A stretch of DNA of 64,000 bases from JBDRDD01 sp043821115 (GTDB taxonomy: Bacteria; CAYTYR01; UBA6262; DAOVJB01). Made by a program: the position numbers and the translations under genes. The notes below the pieces were generated by a model. That model ran no database searches. It had not been told where the DNA came from and saw only the letters and a program-made list of their open reading frames with translations. The stretch is from positions 1-64,000 of the forward strand of contig JBDRDD010000017.1 in the NCBI GenBank assembly GCA_043821115.1, given 5' to 3'. Shown here piece after piece: positions 42,171-51,060 of this stretch; the stretch's first letter is position 1, and every line of letters begins with the position of its first letter.

Positions 42171-44048
42171 ATGGCTGAAGACAAAAGCAAAAAAGAAGGT
42201 CTGATCAGACAGCTAATAGACATAGACGTGTTCTGTATTGCTGCCGGTGCAATGATAAGCTCGGGCTTGTTCGTGCTGCCTGCCATATTATATGCCAAGG
42301 TAGGCCAGGCAGTTGTTCTTGTGTATATACTGGCGGGCGTACTGGTCCTGCCGGCACTTTTTTCCAAGCTGGAGCTTTCCACCGCGATGCCCAGGGCAGG
42401 AGGGGATTACTTTTTCATAGAGCGCAGCATGGGTTCGGCTGCAGGGACCATAGGCGGGTTTGCCAGCTGGTTCTCCCTTAGTCTCAAAAGTGCTTTCGCT
42501 CTTGTGGGTATAGGTATCTTCGCTACACTCATAAATCCCGGGATAAGCGCTTTTGAGATAAAACTTATAGCTATGGTATTCTGCATCTTCTTCACTATTC
42601 TTAACATTGTAAGCGTGAAATTCACAGGAAAGATCCAGACAGCGCTGGTGCTTCTTTTAATAACACTTCTTTTATTATATATATTTAGAGGTCTTGAAGT
42701 AATACATGTAAGAAATGTCAGTGAATATATAACTTTTGATACAAAGACTATTTTCGCCGCCGCTGGCATGGCGTTTATTTCCTTCGGAGGTATTACCAAG
42801 ATATCGAGTGTCGCGGAGGAGATAAAAAATCCTGCCAAAACCATAACCTATGGCATGATATTTGCCTTCTGCGTTGTTATCATTTTATATGTCGGGACCA
42901 TATTTGTTACAGCCGGACTTCTGGGGACCAAGGAATTTGCGCAGTCACTGACCCCGATATCAGACGGTGGTTTCAAGATGCTCGGCACAACAGGACGCGT
43001 TATAATGAGTGTTGCGGCAATACTCGCATTCGTCACTACCGCCAATGCAGGGATACTGAGTGCTTCCAGGTTTCCCTTGGCGATGAGCAGGGACCAGCTT
43101 CTGCCCCAGGGCTTTTCAAAGATACACAAACGTTTCAACACGCCTTATGTGTCTATTATCTTTACCGGCGCCTTCATGCTTGCCATGATACTTTTCTTAG
43201 ACCTTGAAAACCTTGTCAAGGTCGCCTCCACTATGAAGATAATCCTGTTTATGTTCGTGATACTTGCAGCAATCATAATGAGGGAATCGAGGATACTTAA
43301 TTACAAACCGACCTTTACCTCCCCGCTGTATCCGTGGATACAGATAGCAGGGGTTATCGCGTACGGTTTTCTACTTTACCAGATGGGCAGGGTAGCTATA
43401 CTTGCAACAGGGATATTCTTTGTGGTAAGTATGCTTTGGTACAAGATATACAGGGGAGAGGAAACTTTCCGTAAGGCTGCGCTCATACATATAGTTGAGC
43501 GTGTCACATCCAAGGAAATAGCGGGTGATTCCCTGGGTACAGAGCTTCGTGAGATACTAAGGGAAAGAGACGATATAGTAGAAGACAGGTTTGACGAGCT
43601 GGTTAAAAAGAGTGAGATTATTGACATAGGCAAGCCTATAACCCACAAGGAGTTCTTCAGAGCTGTAGCCGAAAAGCTTTCCCCGAAACTCCAGATGTCG
43701 GAAGGTGACCTTTATAACGCGTTTATAGCAAGGGAGAAAGAATCCACCACTGAGATAAGACCCGGGCTGGCCATACCCCATATTACAATAGGAGGAAAGG
43801 GCAAGTTCGAGCTTGTACTCGCGCGCTGTGAGGCGGGTATAGATTTTACAATGGACCTGCTGCCACCTGTATATGCGGCTTTCATACTTGTAGGTTCACG
43901 TGATGAGAGACGTTTCCATTTGAGAGCGCTCTCTGCCATAGCGCAGATAGTCCAGAACGAGGACTTTGACAAGAACTGGCTCAGGGCAAAGAATACAGAA
44001 GAGCTCAGGGACATAGTGCTTCTCGGGAAAAGGCACAGGGTGAAGTAG
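42171..44048 (+). CDS. Amino-acid permease (APC) fused to PTS EIIA domain
   Basis: The first 430 residues or so are a 12-helix APC-type transporter (IDVFCIAAGAMISSGLFVLP near residue 14; AGILSASRFPLAMSRDQLLP near 290). The last 160 residues form a fructose/nitrogen-type PTS EIIA domain with the phosphorylatable H537 in GLAIPHITIGG. The linker holds KEIAGDSLGTELREILRERD. The fusion suggests that transport is controlled by phosphorylation, or that the EIIA domain is purely structural. Substrate unknown. ispA ends 21 bases upstream. Confidence 0.88.
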   Translation: MAEDKSKKEGLIRQLIDIDVFCIAAGAMISSGLFVLPAILYAKVGQAVVLVYILAGVLVLPALFSKLELSTAMPRAGGDYFFIERSMGSAAGTIGGFASWFSLSLKSAFALVGIGIFATLINPGISAFEIKLIAMVFCIFFTILNIVSVKFTGKIQTALVLLLITLLLLYIFRGLEVIHVRNVSEYITFDTKTIFAAAGMAFISFGGITKISSVAEEIKNPAKTITYGMIFAFCVVIILYVGTIFVTAGLLGTKEFAQSLTPISDGGFKMLGTTGRVIMSVAAILAFVTTANAGILSASRFPLAMSRDQLLPQGFSKIHKRFNTPYVSIIFTGAFMLAMILFLDLENLVKVASTMKIILFMFVILAAIIMRESRILNYKPTFTSPLYPWIQIAGVIAYGFLLYQMGRVAILATGIFFVVSMLWYKIYRGEETFRKAALIHIVERVTSKEIAGDSLGTELREILRERDDIVEDRFDELVKKSEIIDIGKPITHKEFFRAVAEKLSPKLQMSEGDLYNAFIAREKESTTEIRPGLAIPHITIGGKGKFELVLARCEAGIDFTMDLLPPVYAAFILVGSRDERRFHLRALSAIAQIVQNEDFDKNWLRAKNTEELRDIVLLGKRHRVK

Positions 44049-44059
44049 AGGAGAAATAT

Positions 44060-44446
44060 ATGATAGGTTACGGATTTACAAAAGAGCTGGATATTTCTTT
44101 CGATGAAGCCATCGAAGTCGTAACAGAGGCTCTTAAGAAAGAGAAGTTCGGTGTTTTGACAAGAATAAACGCGCATGAAAAATTCAAGGAAAAGCTCGGT
44201 ATTGATTTTAAGAAGTACGTGATACTCGGTACCTGCAACCCGAAGCATGCGCATGAGGCGATACTTGCGGAAGAGAATATAGGACTCATGCTTCCCTGTA
44301 ATGTGCTGGTGTACGAGAAGGATGAAAAGACCACCGTTTCAATAATAAAGCCGACATCAGCCATGGGGATGATAGATAACAGCAAGCTAAGCGATATAGC
44401 CATTGAAGTGGAAAAGAAATTAAAAAGAGTTTTTGACTCTATTTAG
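44060..44446 (+). CDS. DUF302 family protein
   Basis: A 128-residue soluble protein with the DUF302 pattern. It opens IGYGFTKELDISFDEAIEVV, continues with LKKEKFGVLTRINAHEKFKE, then the central LGTCNPKHAHEAILAEENIG and LPCNVLVYEKD. The cysteine-histidine pair in CNPKHAH and the second cysteine in LPCN could bind a metal. Function is not established. It lies 11 bases after the permease and 15 before the SHOCT protein. Confidence 0.85.
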   Translation: MIGYGFTKELDISFDEAIEVVTEALKKEKFGVLTRINAHEKFKEKLGIDFKKYVILGTCNPKHAHEAILAEENIGLMLPCNVLVYEKDEKTTVSIIKPTSAMGMIDNSKLSDIAIEVEKKLKRVFDSI

Positions 44447-44461
44447 AGTCGGGAGGTTAGG

Positions 44462-44764
44462 ATGAAAAAAATTGCAGTAGTGTTATTTATTCTGTTTGCA
44501 ATGCCGGCTATTTCGTTTGCCGGTTGGTTCAATGATTGTTTCCGCAGCTGGGGTCACGGTCACATGGGATATTTTGGAGGAGGGTATATGGGAATTCTTC
44601 TGGTAGCGATAATAGGGATAATAGTATATCTCATTATAAAGGGTGGAATGCTAAAGACATGTGGTAGTCAGGAGGATACATCTCTTGAGATACTTAAAAA
44701 AAGATACGCAAAGGGTGAGATAACAAAAGAAGAATTCGACAAGATGAAAGCGAACATAGAATAA
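44462..44764 (+). CDS. Small membrane protein with SHOCT domain
   Basis: The 100-residue product has a signal-like N-terminus (first 20 residues), a histidine- and glycine-rich stretch (SWGHGHMGYFGGGYMG) and a transmembrane helix near residues 43-60. A C-terminal SHOCT motif reads LEILKKRYAKGEITKEEFDK. SHOCT is a short oligomerisation element. A His-Gly rich region beside a DUF302 gene hints at a metal-related role, which is only a guess. Confidence 0.8.
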   Translation: MKKIAVVLFILFAMPAISFAGWFNDCFRSWGHGHMGYFGGGYMGILLVAIIGIIVYLIIKGGMLKTCGSQEDTSLEILKKRYAKGEITKEEFDKMKANIE

Positions 44765-44793
44765 GAAAAGGTTTTTCATAAGAGGGGTAATAA

Positions 44794-46680
44794 ATGGGAG
44801 TTCTTGAGAAGATAGACAAGCCCAGCGACATGCGTATTATCAAAAAAAAACTGCTTCTTGATCTTGCAAAGGAGATACGAGAGCGCATAATAAACACGGT
44901 TTCTTCTACCGGAGGGCATCTCGCATCAAGTCTTGGTACGGTAGAGCTGACGCTTGCCCTTCATTACGTCTTTGATGCGCCTGTAGATAAGGTAGTATGG
45001 GATGTCGGGCATCAGGCGTACACGCACAAGCTGATAACAGGCAGGCGCGATCAATTCTCTACGCTGAGGCAATACGGGGGAATAAGCGGTTTCCCGAGAA
45101 GGGAAGAGAGCCCTTTTGACACATTTGGTGTCGGGCACAGCTCAACCGCTATCTCCGCAGGGCTCGGCATGGCCATTGCCCGGGATATAAAAGGGGAAAA
45201 TAACAAGGTAATTGCAGTGATAGGGGACGGTTCGTTTACAGGCGGAGAGGCTTTCGAGGGGTTAAACAATGCCGGGCATATCGGCAAGGACATGATAGTA
45301 ATACTAAACGACAACGAAATGTTCATATCGCGAAAGATAGGAGCCATTGCGGGTTATCTTACAAAGATTACTACAGCGGGTCTTTACAAGAACCTGGTCA
45401 AACGCGCTGAACGTTTCCTTACAAGGGCCTCAACCATGGGGGTAAAACTCAGTACCATCGCAAAAAGGGTGAAAGTACTCTTGTTCCCGGGTATGATATT
45501 CGAGGAGATGGGATTTGCATACCTGGGTCCTTTTGACGGGCATGATCTTTTTAAGCTTATTGATATGTTTACGACAATAAAGGACATGAAGGGGCCAGTG
45601 TTCCTGCATATAATAACCAAGAAGGGAAAAGGATATAAACCGGCAGAGAAAGGGGCGACACTCTTTCATGGCATAGGCAAGTTCAATGTTATAACCGGTG
45701 AGCCTGAAGGGACAAAGAAGCATCCCACATACACCCAGGTATTCGGCAGGACAATGATGAAGATGGCCGAAGAGGATGAAAGGATAGTCGCGATAACCGC
45801 TGCGATGGCCACGGGTACGGGTCTTGATGAATTCGGGCAGGCCTTCCCGAAAAGATTTTTTGATGTAGGTATTGCGGAGCAGCATGCCGTTACTTTTGCG
45901 GGCGGGCTCGCGGTCGAGGGGTTAAAGCCGGTAGTTGCCATATATTCGACTTTCATGCAGAGGGCGTTGGATCAGGTTATACATGACATATGCCTGCAGA
46001 AGCTCCACGTGGTGTTTGCTCTGGACCGTGGTGGGCTCGTGGGAGAAGATGGGGCCACGCATCAGGGAGTTTTTGATCTTTCATTTCTTCGCATGATACC
46101 CAATATGGTTGTAATGGCACCAAAGGATGAGGACGAGCTCCAGCATATGCTAAAGACAGCCATTGATTATGACGGGCCCATAGCATTGCGTTACCCGAGG
46201 GGTTTCGGAGAAGGCGTAAAAATGGAAAAAGAACTCAAAATCCTTGAGATAGGAAAGGCCGAGGTTCTTGAAGAGGGTAATGATGTTGCCGTCATAGCGG
46301 TAGGCAAGAGTGTTTCTGCATGCTGGGCGGCTGTAAAGGACGCAAGAAAGCAGGGTATAAACGCAACCCTTGTAAATGCCAGATTCATAAAACCCCTTGA
46401 TGAGGAACTCATACGCACAGTGGCACTTCGCTGCGGCAGGGTGCTTACGGTTGAGGAGAATGTGCTTTCCGGAGGTTTTGGCAGTGCTGTTAGGGAAATG
46501 CTCGCAGATACCGATATAAAGGTGCATTGTGTAGGTATCCCCGATAAATTCATAGAGCACGGTAGTTGCGATATACTCAGGGCGAAATACGGTCTGAGTA
46601 AGGATAAAATACAAGAGCGAATACTGCAAATTATGCAGAATGAAAGGAGGCAGGAAGGTGAACTTTCAGGATTGTATTAA
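44794..46680 (+). CDS. dxs: 1-deoxy-D-xylulose-5-phosphate synthase
   Basis: DXS condenses pyruvate and glyceraldehyde 3-phosphate with TPP, the entry to the non-mevalonate isoprenoid pathway. The 628-residue product has SSLGTVELTLALHYVFD, VGHQAYTHKLITGRRDQF, the TPP motif GDGSFTGGEAFEGLNNAG, and EQHAVTFAGGLAVEGLKPV. A C-terminal transketolase domain contains DRGGLVGEDGATHQGVFD. Start ATG 44794. Its end overlaps the next gene by 23 bases. Confidence 0.97.
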   Translation: MGVLEKIDKPSDMRIIKKKLLLDLAKEIRERIINTVSSTGGHLASSLGTVELTLALHYVFDAPVDKVVWDVGHQAYTHKLITGRRDQFSTLRQYGGISGFPRREESPFDTFGVGHSSTAISAGLGMAIARDIKGENNKVIAVIGDGSFTGGEAFEGLNNAGHIGKDMIVILNDNEMFISRKIGAIAGYLTKITTAGLYKNLVKRAERFLTRASTMGVKLSTIAKRVKVLLFPGMIFEEMGFAYLGPFDGHDLFKLIDMFTTIKDMKGPVFLHIITKKGKGYKPAEKGATLFHGIGKFNVITGEPEGTKKHPTYTQVFGRTMMKMAEEDERIVAITAAMATGTGLDEFGQAFPKRFFDVGIAEQHAVTFAGGLAVEGLKPVVAIYSTFMQRALDQVIHDICLQKLHVVFALDRGGLVGEDGATHQGVFDLSFLRMIPNMVVMAPKDEDELQHMLKTAIDYDGPIALRYPRGFGEGVKMEKELKILEIGKAEVLEEGNDVAVIAVGKSVSACWAAVKDARKQGINATLVNARFIKPLDEELIRTVALRCGRVLTVEENVLSGGFGSAVREMLADTDIKVHCVGIPDKFIEHGSCDILRAKYGLSKDKIQERILQIMQNERRQEGELSGLY

Positions 46681-47095
46681 GTTTGCGAACGAGAATTGTT
46701 TTTGTCATCTGGCAACTATGGATGAGGATCAGCCCAGAGTGAGGATGTTTGAGTTGTGGTTTGCTGATAAGGGAGGGTTTTATTTTCACACGACCAGTAC
46801 AAAGAGGGTCATTAAGCAGATGCACAGAAATCCCAAGGTAGAGGTTTGTTTTTATAACAAGAATGGGCCGGCCAATGTCGGCACCATGATGCGGATCGCG
46901 GGAGAGGTGGAGTTTGTAGGGGACCTGGAAGTAAGAGCTAAGCTTCTTGATGAAAAGCCTTTCCTGAATGCGCTCGGAACAGGAGAATCGAGTGACCCTA
47001 TGTTGACTGTTTTCCGCATACATACAGGGGAGGCATATTTCTGGACGATGGAAGACAATATGAAGGAAATGAAAGTGGAAAGATTGAAATTTTAA
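46658..47095 (+). CDS. Pyridoxamine 5'-phosphate oxidase-related flavin-binding protein
   Basis: A 145-residue split-barrel protein with NENCFCHLATMDEDQPRVRM at the N-terminus, GFYFHTTSTKRVIKQMHRNP in the middle and EAYFWTMEDN near the end. This is the family of small FMN-binding, PNPOx-like proteins often annotated as general stress or unknown. GTG 46658 follows AAAGGAGG at 46643-46650 with good spacing, so I prefer it over the upstream in-frame ATG 46640. The first 23 bases lie inside dxs. Confidence 0.82.
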   Translation: MNFQDCIKFANENCFCHLATMDEDQPRVRMFELWFADKGGFYFHTTSTKRVIKQMHRNPKVEVCFYNKNGPANVGTMMRIAGEVEFVGDLEVRAKLLDEKPFLNALGTGESSDPMLTVFRIHTGEAYFWTMEDNMKEMKVERLKF

Positions 47096-47108
47096 AGGGG
47101 GAGAGAAG

Positions 47109-47300
47109 ATGCCTACAATAATTCTGGAAGGTCCGGCACTTGATAAGGAAAAGAAGAAAGAAGTTGTGAAGGGTTTCACGGAAGTGGCACAGAAGGCCAT
47201 GCCTTATATACCAAAGGAGGCTTTCGTTGTGCTTCTCAAGGAAAACGGTGCAGAGAACGTTGGTGTTGGCGGGGAACTGCTTAGCGAGATGAAGAAGTAA
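47109..47300 (+). CDS. 4-oxalocrotonate tautomerase-like protein
   Basis: A 63-residue tautomerase-superfamily protein whose mature N-terminus would be the catalytic Pro (MPTIILEGPALDKEKKKEVV). The family usually forms hexamers. The substrate is unknown; no aromatic degradation genes are near. A GGGGGAGAG site precedes the ATG. It lies four bases before tlyA. Confidence 0.85.
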   Translation: MPTIILEGPALDKEKKKEVVKGFTEVAQKAMPYIPKEAFVVLLKENGAENVGVGGELLSEMKK

Positions 47301-47303
47301 AGC

Positions 47304-48059
47304 ATGAAGAAGCGTCTTGACACTGTTTTGGTTGAAAAAGGTTTGGTCAAGAGCAGACAGCAGGCCAGGGCATTCATCATGGCCGGCGAGGTCACAGTTG
47401 ACGGCAGGAAAGTAACCAAAGCGGGAACTTTTGTAAAAGATGATGCGCAAATAGAATTAAAAATTCAGGAGATGTCTTATGTCTCAAGGGGCGGATTGAA
47501 ACTCGAAGAGGCAATTAAGACTTTCGATATAGATGTTAATGAAAAGATATGTCTTGATGCGGGTGCGTCCACCGGAGGATTTACGGATTGTCTCCTCAAA
47601 CACGGCGCGAAACTCGTTTACGCCATAGATGTGGGCTACGGTCAGCTTGACTGGAAGCTTCGAAACGACGAGCGCGTAGTGGTGATAGAGAAGGTTAATA
47701 TAAGATACCTCGCAAAAGAGGATTTTTTTAATATAGTAAGCAACCCCGAGGCACAGCTGGCTGATATAGCCACGATAGATGTTTCGTTTATCTCGCTTGA
47801 GAAGATCCTGCCGCGGGTTTTCGATCTTACGAAAGAAAATGCGAAGATAATAGCTCTTATTAAGCCGCAGTTTGAGGCCGGCAGGGAAAAGGTCTCAAAG
47901 GGTGGTGTGGTAAAGGATGAAAAAGTAAGAAAAGAAGTTGTGGAGAGGATAAAAAAATTCGCCGTGGGCCTGGGATTTGTGTTTGAGGGTGTCGTGCCTT
48001 CGCCTATAAAAGGTCCCGCGGGCAATACGGAATACCTTATGTATCTTACAAAGGAGTAG
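47304..48059 (+). CDS. tlyA: TlyA family rRNA 2'-O-methyltransferase
   Basis: The 251-residue product has an N-terminal S4 RNA-binding domain (KKRLDTVLVEKGLVKSRQQA, about residues 2-21) and an FtsJ-like methyltransferase domain with ICLDAGASTGGFTDCLLKHG (SAM motif) and DVSFISLEKILP. In actinobacteria TlyA methylates 16S and 23S rRNA and affects capreomycin sensitivity. A dxs-tlyA neighbourhood is common in bacteria, although two small genes separate them here. Confidence 0.93.
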   Translation: MKKRLDTVLVEKGLVKSRQQARAFIMAGEVTVDGRKVTKAGTFVKDDAQIELKIQEMSYVSRGGLKLEEAIKTFDIDVNEKICLDAGASTGGFTDCLLKHGAKLVYAIDVGYGQLDWKLRNDERVVVIEKVNIRYLAKEDFFNIVSNPEAQLADIATIDVSFISLEKILPRVFDLTKENAKIIALIKPQFEAGREKVSKGGVVKDEKVRKEVVERIKKFAVGLGFVFEGVVPSPIKGPAGNTEYLMYLTKE

Positions 48060-48065
48060 TTAAGG

Positions 48066-50516
48066 ATGGCTGGATTCTATAATTTCAAGACTACGGAGAA
48101 GAAGTGGCAGAAGTTCTGGCAGGATGAGTTGCTCTTCAAAAGCAGTGAAGATAATAAGAAGCAGAAATATTATCTCCTGGAAATGTTTCCTTACCCGAGC
48201 GGTAAGCTTCATATGGGCCATGCACGCAATTACGTTATAGGTGACACATACGCCAGGTTCCTGCGCATGAACGGTTACAACATACTCTATCCCATGGGAT
48301 ACGATGCGCTTGGATTACCCGCGGAGAATGCCGCAATAAAGAACAAGATAGATCCTGCAGAGTGGACCGAGCAATGTATCAAGACAATGATAGAACAGCA
48401 GAAGAAACTGGGGCTGAGTTATGACTGGGACAGGCTTGTAGTGACATGCAGGCCCGAGTACTACAGGTGGAACCAGTGGATATTCCTGCAGTTCTACAAG
48501 AAGGGACTTGCCTACAAGAAAAAAGCGCCTATAAACTGGTGTCCTGAGTGTGGTACGGTTCTTGCCAACGAGCAGGCTCCCCAGGGAAAATGCTGGAGAT
48601 GTGATTCAGATATAGAGATAAGGGATCTTGAACAGTGGTTCTTCAAAATAACCCAGTACGCAGATGAGCTCTTGGCAGACATAGAGAAACTGACCGGATG
48701 GCCCGAGCGCGTTAAGATAATGCAGAAAAACTGGATAGGTCGAAGCGAAGGAACAAAGGTTGATTTCAAGCTAAAAGACACAGGCGAATCAATTCCTATA
48801 TTCACAACAAGGCCGGACACTCTTTACGGTGTCAGCTTTATGACATTTGCTCCAGAGCATCCCAAGGTCCAAGAGCTTATAAAAGGCACCAAGTATGAGA
48901 AAGAAGTGAAGAAGTTCATAAACCGCGTACTGGTGGAGGATAAATTCACAAGGGCCGCTGAGGATAAGGAAAAAGAGGGCGTGTTCATAGGCAAATATGC
49001 CGTGAACCCGCTTACGGGTGATGAGATCCCCATATATGTGGCAAATTTCGTCCTGATGGAATATGGCACGGGTATGATAATGGCTGTACCGGCGCATGAC
49101 CAGAGGGATTTCGAGTTCGCGAAAAAATATGATATTCCGATTAAGGTGGTCATCAATCCTCCCGGAGAGACACTTGACCCATCTTCCATGGAGTGCGCAT
49201 ATGTTGAAGAGGGAGTGATGGTTAACTCCTCCCAGTTTGACACCATGAAGAGTTCAGAGGCAATACCTACTATTACAAGCTACCTGGAGGAAAAGGGTCT
49301 CGGGAAGAAGACCGTGCAGTACAAGCTGCGCGACTGGCTAATATCACGTCAGCGCTACTGGGGAACCCCTATACCTATAATATACTGCGACAAGTGCGGG
49401 ATGGTCGGTGTGGATGAAAAAGAACTCCCTGTGAAACTTCCAGAGGATGTGGAATTTACTGGAAAAGGAAATCCTCTTGCAACAAGCAAGAAATTCACGG
49501 ACTCTAAATGCCCGAAATGCAAGGGCAAGGCGAAGAGGGAAACTGATACCATGGACACGTTCGTGGATTCCTCCTGGTATTTTGCGCGCTACTGCGATCC
49601 TAAAAATGACAAGGCACCGTTTGCAAAGGACAAGGTGGATTACTGGATGCCGGTTGACCAGTACATAGGCGGTATAGAACACGCGGTCATGCATCTTCTC
49701 TACGCGAGATTCTTCACCAAAGCCTTAAGGGACATAGGTCTTTACAGTTTTGATGAGCCCTTCACCCATCTTTTGTGCCAGGGTATGGTTATAAAGGACG
49801 GGGCCAAGATGTCAAAGTCCAAAGGCAACGTGGTGAGCGTGGATGAGATAGTGGATAAATACGGCGCGGATACAGCGAGGCTTTTCGTACTGTTCGCCTC
49901 ACCTCCGGAGAAGGACCTTGACTGGAGCGATGAGGGCGTGGAAGGTTCGTGGAGGTTCCTCAATAGAGTCTGGCGCCTAGTTGAGCAGGTAGAGAATCCC
50001 AAATCAAACGAGGTAAAAGAGGAGCCGGCCTCAAAGGACGAGCTTAACAGGAAAAAGAATGCTACAATTAAGAAAGTGACAGAGGATATAAAGGGATTCC
50101 ATTTTAATACTGCTATAGCAGCGATCATGGAATTTGTTAATACCATATACAGTAAGAGTGGCTCAGTTTCTTTGGAGGAATTAAGAGCGGCCGTCGAATC
50201 AGTCGTTGTTCTTTTGAGTGTCTTCGCTCCGCATATCTCGGAAGAAATGTGGCGCGCATTGGGATATGAGAATACAGTTGTTGGTATAGAATGGCCCTCC
50301 TACGATGAGAATGCGCTTCATCTTGAAGAGATTCCCATGGTCGTTCAGGTTAACGGCAAGGTCAGGGGGAAGGTTAACATACAGGTCACCTGGGATGAAG
50401 ACAAAATAAAGGAGACCGCTCTTTCCGATGAGAAGATTGTAAAATTCACAGAAGGAAAGAAGGTAGTAAAAACTATTATTGTTCCCAAAAAGCTCATTAA
50501 CGTCGTTGTAAAATAG
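48066..50516 (+). CDS. leuS: Leucyl-tRNA synthetase
   Basis: The 816-residue class I synthetase has the HMGH form of the HIGH motif in PSGKLHMGHARNYVIGD (about residue 43), then a zinc cluster region NWCPECGTVLANEQAPQG and the CP1 editing domain with TTRPDTLYGVSFM. The KMSKS motif is in GAKMSKSKGNVVS, and the anticodon-binding and C-terminal domains are complete. It follows tlyA by six bases after an AAGGATG-type site. Confidence 0.97.
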   Translation: MAGFYNFKTTEKKWQKFWQDELLFKSSEDNKKQKYYLLEMFPYPSGKLHMGHARNYVIGDTYARFLRMNGYNILYPMGYDALGLPAENAAIKNKIDPAEWTEQCIKTMIEQQKKLGLSYDWDRLVVTCRPEYYRWNQWIFLQFYKKGLAYKKKAPINWCPECGTVLANEQAPQGKCWRCDSDIEIRDLEQWFFKITQYADELLADIEKLTGWPERVKIMQKNWIGRSEGTKVDFKLKDTGESIPIFTTRPDTLYGVSFMTFAPEHPKVQELIKGTKYEKEVKKFINRVLVEDKFTRAAEDKEKEGVFIGKYAVNPLTGDEIPIYVANFVLMEYGTGMIMAVPAHDQRDFEFAKKYDIPIKVVINPPGETLDPSSMECAYVEEGVMVNSSQFDTMKSSEAIPTITSYLEEKGLGKKTVQYKLRDWLISRQRYWGTPIPIIYCDKCGMVGVDEKELPVKLPEDVEFTGKGNPLATSKKFTDSKCPKCKGKAKRETDTMDTFVDSSWYFARYCDPKNDKAPFAKDKVDYWMPVDQYIGGIEHAVMHLLYARFFTKALRDIGLYSFDEPFTHLLCQGMVIKDGAKMSKSKGNVVSVDEIVDKYGADTARLFVLFASPPEKDLDWSDEGVEGSWRFLNRVWRLVEQVENPKSNEVKEEPASKDELNRKKNATIKKVTEDIKGFHFNTAIAAIMEFVNTIYSKSGSVSLEELRAAVESVVVLLSVFAPHISEEMWRALGYENTVVGIEWPSYDENALHLEEIPMVVQVNGKVRGKVNIQVTWDEDKIKETALSDEKIVKFTEGKKVVKTIIVPKKLINVVVK

Positions 50517-50535
50517 AATATTGAAAGGAGAAATT

Positions 50536-51060
50536 ATGCTGCGAAAAACTCGTTTTTTATTGGCGGTAATTGCAACAGCAATTGTAGGAGGACTTGTGCT
50601 TGGCGGCTGCGGTTACACACCGGCGCCCATACTCCCGGATTACATCAAAAGCATAGCGGTTCATACATTCGAGAACTCGACCATACAGTACGGTATAGAG
50701 GAGAAGCTTTCTATATCCACTACCGATGAGTTCCTTCGAGACGGTCGTCTTGACATAGGCAAGCGGGAGGATGCGGAAGGACTTTTAACCGGGACCATAA
50801 CACAGTACGTGCTCGAGCCTGTTTCATACGATGAGCAGGACATAATAGAGGAATACAAACTGTGGATAACGGTTGATCTGGTCTTTACAGATCTGGTGTC
50901 AAATACCGTTCTCTGGGATGAGGCTGGTATGGAAGGTTCCGTGAACTACTTTGTGACATCGCGTGCTGGAGAGCTTGTAGAGACCGAAGACGAGGCACAG
51001 GACAGGCTGGTAGAGGAACTGGCCGAAGATATTGTGAGAAGGACCATAGATGGCTGGTAA
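50536..51060 (+). CDS. lptE: LptE-like outer-membrane lipoprotein
   Basis: The 174-residue product has a lipoprotein signal peptide with a lipobox ending GLVLGGCG (cysteine about residue 25), then YTPAPILPDYIKSIAVHTFE. The rest is a mixed alpha/beta domain with GLLTGTITQYVLEPVS. This matches LptE, which plugs the LptD LPS translocon, and places the organism among LPS-bearing diderms. ATG 50536 follows AAAGGAG; TTG 50521 is also in frame. Its position leuS-lptE-holA is the classical one. Confidence 0.85.
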   Translation: MLRKTRFLLAVIATAIVGGLVLGGCGYTPAPILPDYIKSIAVHTFENSTIQYGIEEKLSISTTDEFLRDGRLDIGKREDAEGLLTGTITQYVLEPVSYDEQDIIEEYKLWITVDLVFTDLVSNTVLWDEAGMEGSVNYFVTSRAGELVETEDEAQDRLVEELAEDIVRRTIDGW

